Origin: Zygnema cylindricum
Taxonomy: Eukaryota > Streptophyta > Zygnematophyceae > Zygnematales > Zygnemataceae
DNA: 28,814 bases
Assembly: GCA_037447655.1 (NCBI GenBank)
Contig: JBBHKE010001884.1
Coordinates: 126,989-155,802, forward strand
Direction of reading: 5' to 3'
Shown: positions 1 to 8,853 of the stretch, one piece after another
How the letters are laid out: every line of letters starts with the position of its first letter
How positions within the stretch are numbered: the first letter of the stretch is position 1
Translations under genes and position numbers: made by a program
The notes under the pieces: model-generated
What the model saw: only the letters and a program-made list of their open reading frames with translations
What the model was told of the DNA's origin: nothing
The model's database searches: none

Positions 1-384
1 TAAAGGCCAAGTTGGCGGCTCTTCTTTGACTAGGGGAGCAAATCGACCTTTGCTGTCCCGATGGTTGAACCGGAAATCTCTCTTAGGCTCAGGTAACTTC
101 CGCTTGCTACTCACTTCCCTGGTCCGGCCCCGAGAAGTTGCTCTGCCCCTAAAAGGTCTACTAGTAGCAGTTTCCTGAGATATGGTGGGCTGTTGTCGTG
201 AGGTAGACGGCATCTCCGATTGCTCTCGGACTGAGATGGGAGAGCCACTTTCGGACGAGCTACTCAGGATCTCCACTACTCCTCCCACTAGGCCTATGAT
301 CCGTGCTCGGTCGCTTCTGGCAACCCGTTGCACCAGCTCCTTCTTAACCTTCAATTCATGGATATTGTGAAAGGCTAGAACTCC
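1..384 (-). pseudogene. Unrecognised minus-strand open frame, runs off window start
   Basis: Reading the minus strand from 384 down to base 1 gives about 128 codons without a stop; the frame is closed upstream by TAA at 385-387 and continues past the window edge. The first third is charged and helix-like (repeated Lys/Glu/Val/Leu with an Arg-rich stretch). The middle is Ser/Thr/Gln-rich, and the last third is strongly basic with Arg-Gly and Lys-Arg clusters. Such low-complexity basic tails occur in retroelement Gag proteins and in plant nuclear proteins, but I see no zinc knuckle or catalytic motif and cannot name a family. No ATG opens this frame near 384, so it is probably the downstream part of the frame at 443-847, separated by a frameshift or intron. 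An old retroelement gag is the main alternative. Confidence 0.35.
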
Positions 385-442
385 TTACGACAGGGTCGGT
401 TAGGATTCGACAAAAGTTCAGGATCCATGTATGTCTCCACTA

Positions 443-847
443 TCAAGCCTTGGATCTGGTATAACGTACCACCTCGGGAGGGTGGCTTGGGACCGCTTCT
501 TTATGAGCCAAACCCTTCCTACGGGATTGGGGAGCAAAAGTCTGTCTTTCTACCTTCTCCGAAACCCTAGCATTGGCGGCCTCGGACAACGTCGGAAAGT
601 TTTCAGAGGAAAAGACCGGAGGAGGTGGAGGAGAGGGTTGCCTCTTTGTCTGCCTCGGAGGAGTCTCAACTACAACCGGCTCGGGCATCATTCCCTTAAG
701 AAACTGTTCAATGTTCAAAGCTGAGGTGAAAGGGACTGCTTCCTCAGGCACCTGTGACTCTTCCTCTTGTGCTACCGCTTCTTGTCTCTCCTGTTCTTCC
801 GGACTGACACCAGAAGGATCCCTATCCTGAGCTTCTCCTCCGCCCAT
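443..847 (-). CDS. Hypothetical acidic/Pro-rich protein, 134 codons, minus strand
   Basis: A minus-strand frame opens with a true ATG at 847 in good plant context (G at -3, G at +4) and stops at 443-445. The predicted protein begins Gly/Glu-rich, has a long Glu/Gln-rich segment around residues 15-35, then a Pro run near residues 70-78, and ends basic. Nothing matches a catalytic motif, signal peptide or membrane segment. Another minus-strand frame is open between 442 and about 377, and the frame at 1-384 follows, so the real product may be longer and interrupted here by a frameshift or intron. Plus-strand frames over the same bases are shadows. I infer the N-terminal part of a degenerate retroelement or host gene; the function is unknown. 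Confidence 0.4.
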   Translation of the reverse strand: MGGGEAQDRDPSGVSPEEQERQEAVAQEEESQVPEEAVPFTSALNIEQFLKGMMPEPVVVETPPRQTKRQPSPPPPPVFSSENFPTLSEAANARVSEKVERQTFAPQSRRKGLAHKEAVPSHPPEVVRYTRSKA

Positions 848-1076
848 GACTTACAGGAGCAGATGAGCTAGATCTCTCTGATAAAGTCCACCACCCTAAA
901 CAACTATCCTCTTAAACAAAAGGGGACAGTTGCTTTTTCAGTATTGTGATTTTTTGCCGGAAGTTCACTAAGTGCTACACTCCAATATGATAGAAGGTGT
1001 TAAGCTTGGTTGAAAGGAATCCCATGTTTGTGATGGTTGTGCTCTTGGGAAGCTTTAAAAGCTTCTCTATGTTGTG

Positions 1077-1260
1077 CATGAAGAGAAAGCAAAGCGAAAC
1101 ACGCATTACAACCAACAAAGTCATGTGTGAAGATATGTACAAACGAAAAACGAACATGGTTGAGGAAAAAATATACATTCATCATGGGAAAGAATAAACA
1201 TAAGTGAGACAAATAAAAAAGGAAAGAATACACCCTTGACGTGACATGAACTCAATAATT
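1077..1260 (+). repeat. Direct repeat copy A (~180 bp)
   Basis: About 180 bp starting with an ATGAAG-type sequence and ending near a TTGACGTGACATGAA motif recurs at 2300-2484 with roughly 80% identity by eye. Both copies contain the conserved block AGATATGTACAAACGAAAAA. The homology stops sharply on the left side. The pair could be LTRs or ends of a small element occupying 1077-2484, or a segmental duplication. I see no clear TG...CA ends or target duplication. Confidence 0.6.
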
Positions 1261-2299
1261 TCCGTAGGATAGCCACTAGGCTCCTAAGTCTTCCACGTAT
1301 TCTCTAAAAGAGTTATCTCAGAGGATAGCGACAAAGCAAAATAAACACTTCCAACCAAAACGAAGAAAATCGGATTCGGTCAAAAGGGCACTTTTCCAAA
1401 GCAACCGAAATGCCAAACAAGCAAATACACTCAAGCAAACCGTCCAGCTGTCCGGAGAACAGCGCAATCTGACCGAAGATGCCACGCCTCTAGCCTCCAC
1501 TCCACCAATTGCCAAAAAACAAGTTTGGAGGGAAAAATTTCCGGAATTGGCCAAAGCCGTCTAGATTAAAAACAAGGCAGAATAAGGAGATAAAAATCCG
1601 TACGCTAACTATCATATATCACTAACTAACAAAAATAAAAGGAAAGATTGGGTTATCGGTGGCAAGGAGGAAGCAAGAAAATAGCTCCGCCGCTAAGAGA
1701 AAATTCTTTTTCAAAAACTAAAATATTATAAGTCTGTAATTCGCCGAAGTAGGAGCTACACTATGCTTAAGCGAAACACGCCTAAGTCTAGCCTACTTTA
1801 CACGAACGAAAACTACTTTAAATGTTGGCCAATAGGCGGCTAACATCGTCAGTCGTACGCTTGTCAAAATCCACAATCCAAGGGTAAAAACCCTCCCTAT
1901 CTCTATGTATGCGTGAACCTACATGGGTTCAAGACTTAAATATGTACTCAAAATCAAAGCGCCGCTAAACGCTCCCCGTACATGAGATTCGTACGCCGCA
2001 AAATTTTAATTGAAGTGAAAGTACAAGCGAAAATAAAGGTGCAAATGAAATATAGCGTAGGTCCGTCCACCTCGTTTCGTACGACTTCCAAACAATATCC
2101 GCGAACGTTATGCGAATCGTGTACCTAAAAGTGAAACATATGACGCATGATATTAGTACTAATTCAATTAGACGCGCGCGCTAATCGCGCACACGTCGAA
2201 TATAAACAAAATAGGGATATTTGACGATACGAACTAAGCGTACGTACAGAAAATTGTGCGTGCACACAACTGATACGTTGCGGCATGATAGCTGTCGTA
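1261..2299. other. Noncoding, AT-rich interval between direct repeats
   Basis: No convincing coding frame is present on either strand. The longest frames (about 60-80 codons) have no protein-like composition. The interval is rich in short AT stretches and CGTACG-type words. It could be the interior of a small nonautonomous element bounded by the 180-bp repeats. Confidence 0.4.
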
Positions 2300-2484
2300 C
2301 ATGAAGTGAAAGCAAAATAAAACATGCATTACAACAAGCAAAGTCATGCGTGAAGATATGTACAAACGAAAAACGAGCATCAATGAGAACAAAATATATA
2401 TATACATCACGGAAAAGAATAAAAATAAGAGAGACAAAGAATAAGGAAATAATACTCCCTTGACGTGACATGAACCCAATAATC
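2300..2484 (+). repeat. Direct repeat copy B (~185 bp)
   Basis: Second copy of the repeat at 1077-1260, same orientation, about 1.2 kb away. It ends in TTGACGTGACATGAACCCAA and is followed by a C-run (C10) at about 2485. Confidence 0.6.
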
Positions 2485-2644
2485 CCCCCCCCCAAGCTCT
2501 TTAGCCTGCGGAGGAGCAGGCCAACAAAACCAAGAGCTTGAGACAACCATGGTGGCCGCAATGGTCAGCCGGCTCGATAGTCAATTGAGGAGCGAGGCAA
2601 TTCATGTGGAACCTCTGATCTCCATCTATCCACGTATATACCTC

Positions 2645-3230
2645 CTAGAAACTCAGCATCCCATTAGTATCTATGTCAACCACACGAAGAATGTGTGGAG
2701 AGACATCTGTCTCCAAAGTGTCAAAGAAATAACTCGAGTCAATCAGAAAACCGGGCTCATTGAAAATGTCTGGTGATGATGAGCTGTCCGGCAGGGTCTT
2801 TTCTGCAAACGGGGAGTTCAAAAATTTCTTCCCCAATGACGGAATTGGAGAATGCTCGAATAGCTTAAGCGAAATGTTCCATTGTGGGTAGCGGTTTGCG
2901 GGTGGAGAATAGAGGAAGACAAATTTTAGGTTCGGGAAAGTTAGAGGGTCGGTAGAAGAAGGTTTGATCGTGCATGTCTACTCCTCCACCGACTCGGAAT
3001 ATGACATCCTGTCCCACTAAGCATTTGTAGTCGTTACATTTTTTGACTAATGCTTGGACAAAAACTTCCACAGACTCATTTTCGTATCCATTCTGGAATC
3101 GAAAGACAAGCGGGTCCTTGGTGATTCCAAGCACCAGCTCCGTGGTAGCAACTGACGTAATAAGCCGTGTAGTGGTGTAGGCGTGGCTTGAAGCTTCTTT
3201 GCGGTCAAACCAAGCTTAAGCGGAAACCTA
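2645..3230 (-). pseudogene. Degenerate minus-strand coding region, two overlapping frames
   Basis: Two long minus-strand frames overlap here. One runs from about 3230 down to a stop at 2865 and encodes a hydrophobic, coding-like protein (a Val/Phe-rich middle, a Gly-Gly-Gly turn, then a Tyr/Pro-rich end). The other, shifted by one base, is open from about 2970 down to 2645 and contains a Ser-rich loop followed by an acidic/aromatic end. Each looks protein-like for its own half, so the simplest reading is one coding region with a frameshift, or an unspliced intron, between about 2865 and 2970. Neither frame begins with ATG. I do not recognise the family. It lies in the same orientation as the frames at 1-847 and 9926-10468, so all may be parts of one old element or gene. 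Confidence 0.4.
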
Positions 3231-3360
3231 ACTCCGAGAATCATGGGTTTGGCTCGCTGTCCATGAGAGGAACAAAAGGAGCAACACCATTAACGGAGGA
3301 CTTGTGAGAGCTGTTCAAGAAACTAATACGAGTGTCGAGGTGAGGGTTATCCCAGCTGAA

Positions 3361-3474
3361 TCACCAAAAGACTGGTGTTGCGGTAACCAGTTGAATGACC
3401 AAAAGACTGCGGTTCAACTGCAAAGTTCTCAACGCGGCAGCTGCGGCAAACTTGTCAACAAGAGGAGAGGCTTT
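3361..3474 (-). pseudogene. 3' part of minus-strand frame split by copia copy 1
   Basis: With copy 1 and one copy of its GCTTT duplication discounted, the minus-strand frame coming from 10057-9921 continues without a stop through 3469-3364 and ends at TGA (3361-3363). The two parts together are 81 codons, an exact multiple of three. This part contains an Ala run and Leu-rich residues. It also contains a short internal duplication: two copies of a motif around AATNACCAAAAGACTG on the plus strand at about 3359 and 3395. The protein family is unrecognised. Confidence 0.45.
3470..3474. repeat. Target-site duplication GCTTT, left copy
   Basis: GCTTT directly precedes the TG of the 5' LTR and is repeated exactly after the CA of the 3' LTR at 9921-9925. 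A 5-bp duplication is the norm for Ty1/copia integrase. Confidence 0.9.
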
Positions 3475-3698
3475 TGTAGAAATTAATGGTCCTTTAAAGT
3501 ATTTTCTAGGTCTGAATAGAAATAAGAAAGAAGCCGAGGCAGTCTACCTCTAACTTCTCTCTCCAACTCTCAAACTTGTCGCAGCCACTGAGAAGTTGGA
3601 GAGGAAGCTAGAGCCATGGCTACCTAGGCTATCCAGAGGTTTACGAGATATAAATATTAGCTTATTTATAATTAAGAATATGTTTACTAAAATATATG

Positions 3699-3780
3699 TG
3701 TCGCCTCCAGGATTTGATCCTGGAACCTGCCGGCCGGTAATTAGTCGGTAGCCGGTAGCTCTAACCGTTAAGTCTAGAGA
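3699..3780 (-). other. tRNA-like segment inside the LTR (minus strand)
   Basis: On the minus strand the LTR has a 5-bp T-stem CCAGG/CCTGG closing a 7-base loop, with an exact match to the RNA polymerase III B box (GATCAAATC for GWTCRANNC). It is followed by a 7-nt acceptor-like AGGCGAC. About 40 nt upstream is a D-arm-like CGGTTAGAGC with only a weak A box. An anticodon-arm-like CCGGC/GCCGG stem with an oversized loop lies between. The acceptor 5' strand does not pair, so this is a tRNA relic or SINE-like head, not a working tRNA gene. It is also present at about 9078-9158 (one T-stem base changed) and 10790-10870. Confidence 0.5.
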
Positions 3781-4068
3781 TAGTGTTACGTATGATAGGG
3801 ATTGATAATTAATTAAACATTTATACGTAGGATAGTTCATTTAACTGAAATAGTTTTACGGGGGACATAGATCCAGTAAATGTAAAAGTACGGATTACGG
3901 TACGGATAAGAAACCAATTCCGCGCATTTATTTCTTTACCGAAACGAATACCGCGCATGTATTTATTACGGCTACAATTAAATGTGAATTTAATCGGACG
4001 GCCGAAATTAAACGCCGAGATCGCGGAAGAGAGTTTCGGTGGTTTTTGATCATAGCCACATCGGATGA

Positions 4069-4138
4069 CACGTGGCGGAATGGCATTGGATCGCGGCATC
4101 TCCGAGGATTAAGGGAGCGAATCCGGATATACCACGTG
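4069..4138 (+). promoter_or_regulatory. Two G-box/ABRE motifs in LTR U3
   Basis: Two CACGTG hexamers lie 64 bp apart: GACACGTGGCG at 4067 and CCACGTGTCG at 4132. The first contains the full ABRE core ACGTGGC. Both are conserved in the other LTRs (9447/9511 and 11160/11224). In plants such sites are bound by bZIP and bHLH factors and mediate ABA, light or stress response. Their role here is inferred from position and conservation. Confidence 0.55.
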
Positions 4139-4542
4139 TCGACATTTAGGCCATGTCGTACAATGTTAGTACGGAAAGTACATCGGCAGCTGTACTTTTA
4201 CGTACGGAGGAGTAATCTGATTGGCTCCGTACATCAGTAGATAGAGTCTGTGAGAGAGAAAGGACTTAGAAAAAATTAGGAGATAGGACCCTCTCTCCCA
4301 GAGAGCTTCTGTACAAAAGGTCAACTTTGACCCTCCATAACTTACTGCTCAAGGGAGAAAATTCAGAGATTCTTTTTGCTATCGACTCAGGGGAGTCTTG
4401 CCTTCACAAGGGTGAAGTTGGTCAGAGTTATTGTCTGTGAAGGTGGCAGTTATTTTTGCTGAAACACAAAGGGGTCATGGTTATCCTAGAGGCTTCTTGG
4501 AAGCTGTCCACTCTGAGGACTCATGGAGTTCTCAGAGTTTCA

Positions 4543-4557
4543 GGTTATGGGCCCACC
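4543..4557 (+). promoter_or_regulatory. Primer-binding site, initiator tRNA-Met half-molecule type
   Basis: GGTTATGGGCCCACC starts immediately after the LTR CA. It is the exact complement of the anticodon stem-loop of plant initiator tRNA-Met (ending ...CCCAUAACC), not of the tRNA 3' end. Drosophila copia uses the same internal site, priming from a tRNA cut in the anticodon loop. The site includes ATG at 4547-4549, opposite the CAU anticodon. Confidence 0.85.
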
Positions 4558-5580
4558 CTCTAGGGTACTGATGAAAGGAGCTCTATGTGAAAAAAGGTTT
4601 TGGGGGATAATGAGTGGACGGTTGGGGCGTCCATCAAGTCTTGGAATTCCTCCAGGGTTTGGAGGAAGCAGATTCACCAGGAAAGAGGATCCACCTTCAA
4701 CGGAGGAAACAAAAGAAGGAGAGGTGGTGGACAAAGGAAAGGAGAAGGAGGCGACCACACCAATAGCAACTAGTTCGACATTCATGTCACCTATTCCGAG
4801 GAACGAGGAGAATGATACTAAAACCTGGGACTTCAACAATATGGCGGCAAAACACTTCATCCTACGCCATCTCACTCAAGGACTTGCATGTCCTCATTTG
4901 CAGGTAGAAAGGGCATCCGATCTTTGGATGGCTCTCATAGAGATGTACCGAAGTGGTACGATTCAGCAACGACAGTTGGCTGATCAGAAAGTTAAGGAGT
5001 ATGTATACAAAGGGGGGAAGATGTTGGATTTTTGCAATGAGCTTGCTACACTCTTCATGGAGCTAGAGAGTGCGGGAAAAGAGTTTAGTGAAAAAGAAAA
5101 GGTTAACTGTTTACTGATGAAGTTACCCGATGAGTTCGAGAACATAGTCAACCGTGTGTAGGACTTGCCGGACTCAAGGTGGATATGGAACTTAGTGGTA
5201 GGGATGATTCTCGTTCGGGAGAATACGATTGAGATCCGAAAGGGAGGAAAGAGTGGCCAAGCCTTGGCAACTGCGACCGATTGGAGAAACAAGGATTCCC
5301 GGAAACCGGTCGAAAACTATGGGGGGAGAGAGCAGAAAAATCAGACCGACGAGTTCGGACCAAGGGCTCCCAAAGGTTTATGTCATTTTTGTAAGAAACC
5401 TGGGCACTATATGGCAGAGTGCACTAAGCTAACCGAGCTTCGGTTAAAGGAGGGGCAGACCGGTGGTACCCCGAGAGGAAAGAAAAAGGCCCTTGTGACA
5501 CAGGTACATGAGGCGGAATCCGAGGACGAGGACGATGAGCTCCTTTTAGATGAGGAGTTGGAGGCGAAAAACGAGGTCGA
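4547..5580 (+). pseudogene. gag: Gag region of copia copy 1, broken
   Basis: Gag forms the virus-like particle and packages element RNA. The probable start is the ATG in the primer-binding site (4547; G at -3, G at +4). An alternative in-frame ATG at 4523 is still in the LTR, with a TGA just upstream of it. Compared with copy 2, 39 bp (13 codons) are missing just after the start, removing the conserved aromatic N-terminal Gag segment without shifting frame. A central helical Gag core runs about 4830-5150. It is cut by TAG at 5159-5161, where copy 2 has CAG. The frame resumes at 5162 with a CX2CX4HX4C zinc knuckle at 5381-5422 (RNA binding), then an acidic linker to the protease. Confidence 0.85.
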
Positions 5581-7218
5581 AATTCCACGAAGGCAGAAAT
5601 GTGTTTACGATGGATTGAAAGGTGAAGCAGGTTGGATTGTAGATTCAGGTGCCTCCATGCACATGTGTAAGGATAGGCACCTGTTCACTAAGATAAGAAA
5701 TATTCCCACCGTAGAGATAGAGTACGGGGATGGGAGGATAGTCACCACTACTCTTGTAGGATCGGTAGATCTAAAAGTGTTAGTAGAAGGAAAGACATCC
5801 ATATTAACATTCTCCGATGTATTGTTTATTCCGAAGTTGAAAAAAAACCTCATCTCTACATCCGTATTAGATGATAAGGGTTTTTTTACTAGCACTAGGG
5901 AAGGAGTCTTTACTGCTAGTTTTGAGGAGGATGTCTATTTCATTGCTGAGAAAGGTAGCCATGGGATGTTTAGGCAGATCTTAAGTAATGAAACAAAGAA
6001 ACTTTATTATGTTGGTGTTTATGATATTATGATGTGGCATAAGAGGCTTGGGCATGTGAATCTAGACAAGTTAAAAGAGATGAAAAAGATGGGAGTGGTG
6101 GAAGGGATTAAGTTCAGTGAGAGTGATAATATAAGTGATTGTAGTAGATGTGCTCAAGGTAAAACACACAGATTACCCTTTCCTAAAACAGCCACCTATA
6201 AGGGAGAAAAAAATCTAGATCTAGTACACACACATATTGGGGGACCGGCTAGAGTGCCCTCACCGGGGGGAAGAGATTTATGATGACTATCACTGATGAT
6301 TGGTCTCGGTATTCCCGAGTGTATTTTTTGAAAAACAAGTCCGAAGCTCAGGATTGTTTTAGACAATATAAAGCATGGAGCGAAAAACTCCATGAAACTT
6401 CAATCAAGAGAATAAGGAGTGACAATGGTGGAGAGTATACTTCTAACCAGTTTGAGGATTTTTTGAGGGAAGATGGAGTCCAACATCAAAAGACAGTTCC
6501 AGAAAACCCGGAACAGAATGGGGTAGCTGAAAGGTTAAATAGAACACTAAGTGATAGTGCTAGAAGTATGTTGTCAGATAAGATGATAGGAAAAAGGTTT
6601 TGGGCAGAAGCAATGAACTGTGCTAATTACCTCAAAAATAGAGTTCTTACTTCAGCTATAAAAGATCAAACACCTTATGAGAGATGGACAGGCTGGAAAC
6701 CAGACATATCTCACTTAAAGGTTTTCGGCAGTCAAGTATTCAGTCTAGATACAGATCGGTTTAATTCGAAGCTAGATCCCAAAGGAAAACCGAGATGCTT
6801 ATTAGGATATGATGAGGATGTTAAAGGATATAGAGTTTATGATCTAAAAAGGGAAGATATAATCTTAGTAAAGCATCTAGTAGTTATGGATGAAAGAAAG
6901 TCTGTGGATCCCTTCAAATATACGAAGTCAGTAAAAATCAGATTTGAGTCAGAAAATTCCGATGACTTTGAGCTTCCTAACTATCTAGGTTTTAGAGAAG
7001 ATGACATTCTTGCAGGTACAAATCAGACCGAAAAGGACTCGGTTGTGGAAACTCCAGTGACAACTCTACCCGAAGCTGAAGACGTGGTGGAAATTTATTC
7101 AGAATCAAGGGATAGGGGAGAAGCCGAGTTTGTTCGAAAGAATCCACGAGAACCATCTATTTCGGCCTCAAATTTTGAGGGGGGAAGGAGAAGTAGCAAA
7201 AGACTGCAAGAAAAATAG
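5581..7218 (+). pseudogene. pol: Protease-integrase region of copia copy 1, frameshifted
   Basis: The aspartic protease carries the active-site triad Asp-Ser-Gly at 5642-5650 in the usual WIVDSGAS context. Integrase follows: an HHCC zinc finger (His 6038 and 6053, Cys 6140 and 6149), then the DD35E core. The second Asp is at 6421 in a SDNGGEY context and the catalytic Glu at 6529, with exactly 35 residues between. The position of the first catalytic Asp (6233-6235) is His. A G6 run at about 6275-6280 (G7 in copy 2) shifts the frame between zinc finger and core. The integrase C-terminal part continues to TAG at 7216-7218, a stop also present in copy 2. Loss of the Asp and the frameshift predict no integrase activity. 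Confidence 0.9.
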
Positions 7219-8840
7219 GTTAATAACAAGGTAACTAAACTATCTTATCAAGATGAACCTCAAACTTATGGAGAGGCGATGACTTGTCCAGAAAGAAATC
7301 GGTAGAAGACAGCCATCAATGAGGAGATGGCCTCAATTATGGCAGCCGATACTTGGGAGCTGGTGGATTGTCCACCTAACCGAAAACCAATCGGTTGTAA
7401 GTGGGTTTTCAAATTAAAACTGAACCCAGATAACACAATCGAGCGTTACAAGGCCCGATTAGTGGCAAAGGGATTTACACAATAGGAGGGAATTGACTAC
7501 GAGGAAACCTTTGCCCCGGTGGTCAGATTTCCCTCCGTCCGCATACTTCTCAGCCTGACAGCAGCGGAAGACATGGAAGTGCATCAGATGGACATCAAGA
7601 CAACCTTTTTGCATGGAGAATTGGAAAAAGAGATCTTCATGCGACAACCCGAAGGGTTTGTGGAGGAAGGAGAGGAGAGTAAGGTATGCCGACTGATTAA
7701 ATCTCTTTATGGTTTGAAACATGCGCCTCCACAGTGGAATAAGAAGCTTGATGAGTTTCTTACCGGTCTGGGATATATCCGGATCAGCTCAGATCACTCA
7801 ATCTATGTTTTCGAAGATGAGGAAGGTTTGATATTTATTGCAATTTATGTTGATGATTTGCTCGTTTTAAGTAAATCAATGGAAAAAATTAATAAACTGA
7901 AAACCGATCTTAAGGGGAGATTTGAAATGAAGGATATGGGGGAAGCAAAATGTATTTTGGGAATTCAAGTAGAGAGAGACCGAAAAAGGAAAATTATAAG
8001 ATTGACTCAAAAGGAAGCAATAGGGAACATGCTTGAAAAATTTCAAATGGATAAAACTAATAGTTGGACAACTCCAATGGAGTTGAAGAAGGGAAGTGAG
8101 GGGAGTGAGGAAGAAGGAGTCATAGTCTTAGACGAGGAATTATCTCCTGAAGAACAAAAGTTCATGCAGACTATTCCTTACAGGCAAGTAGTGGAAAGTC
8201 TATTCTATTTTATGAATTGTACCCGGCCGGATTAAGATGCAACTGTAGGAGTGCTGAGTAGAAGTCTAAATGCTCCCACTAAGAGGGATTGGGAGGCAAC
8301 TAAGAGAGTCCTTAGATATTTGATAGGAACTAGGGATCTATGGTTGCATTTGGGTGGGGAGAATACTGACATCACTACTTGGAGTGATGCCAGTTATGGT
8401 GATGCTCCGATGAGGAGATGCACTTCTGGATATGTTTTATATGTGGGTGATGGGGCTTGTTGTTGGAGTAGCAAACAGCAAAATGTTATTGCTCAGTCCA
8501 CCATGGAGGCTAAGTATATGGCCTCTTGCTCTGCTGTAAAAGAATTGATGTGGGTCAAGTCTTTGCTTGGTGAGCTTGGTCACCTTAAGAGTGGTGACAG
8601 AAAATATTTTGTGATAATCAAGCAGCAGTCGCTATTTCTGCCAATCCTAAACATCATTTTAAAGCCAAACACATGGACATTAGACTCAGCTTTGTAAGAG
8701 AGAAAGTAGAAAACAAAATAATCAGTTTAGAGTATCGACCAGATAGTGAGATGGTAGCAGATATGATGACCAAACCTGTGCCTTCCCCTAAGCTAATTTT
8801 CTGCAGGGAGAAGTGTGGTCTGAAATTAAAGATTGACTAG
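7219..8840 (+). pseudogene. pol: Reverse transcriptase-RNase H region of copia copy 1, broken
   Basis: The region copies element RNA into DNA. It opens with the typical copia RT N-terminus (WKTAI..E-like, then a Cys-Lys-Trp-Val-Phe-Lys block), broken by TAG at 7303 and 7483. From 7486 the RT core is open: a QMDIKTTFLHGE motif at about 7585, SLYGLKHAPPQW at about 7700, and the catalytic YVDD at 7846-7857. TAA at 8233-8235 interrupts the RT-RNase H connection. RNase H shows the first Asp at 8386 (WSDASYGD context) and the Glu in STMEAKY at 8506. A one-base loss near 8608 shifts the last 75 codons into another frame, which ends at TAG 8838-8840, directly before the polypurine tract. Confidence 0.92.
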
Positions 8841-8853
8841 AAAATAAGGGGAG
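8841..8853 (+). promoter_or_regulatory. Polypurine tract
   Basis: AAAATAAGGGGAG abuts the TG of the 3' LTR. It is the expected primer for plus-strand DNA synthesis and confirms the LTR boundary. Confidence 0.85.

Larger units (their letters stand above)
3475..4542 (+). repeat. 5' LTR of copia copy 1
   Basis: 1068 bp, starting TGTAGA and ending TTTCA. It aligns along its whole length with 8854-9920 and with 10562-11633. It should hold the U3 promoter and U5. I see two CACGTG boxes (4069 and 4133), an inverted repeat GTACGGAG/CTCCGTAC at 4202-4232 enclosing an inverted CCAAT box, and a tRNA-like segment on the minus strand at about 3699-3780. An ATG eight codons before the PBS ATG lies in the last 20 bases of the LTR (4523), in frame with gag. 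Confidence 0.95.

Noticed and set aside
3699-3780. Functional tRNA gene
   Set aside because: The acceptor stem does not pair, the A box is poor and the anticodon loop is oversized.
3550-4240. Frames of 64-96 codons inside the LTRs, repeated at 8928-9618 and 11137-11331
   Set aside because: They recur only because the LTR recurs; one is simply the translation of the tRNA-like segment. No protein family signal.
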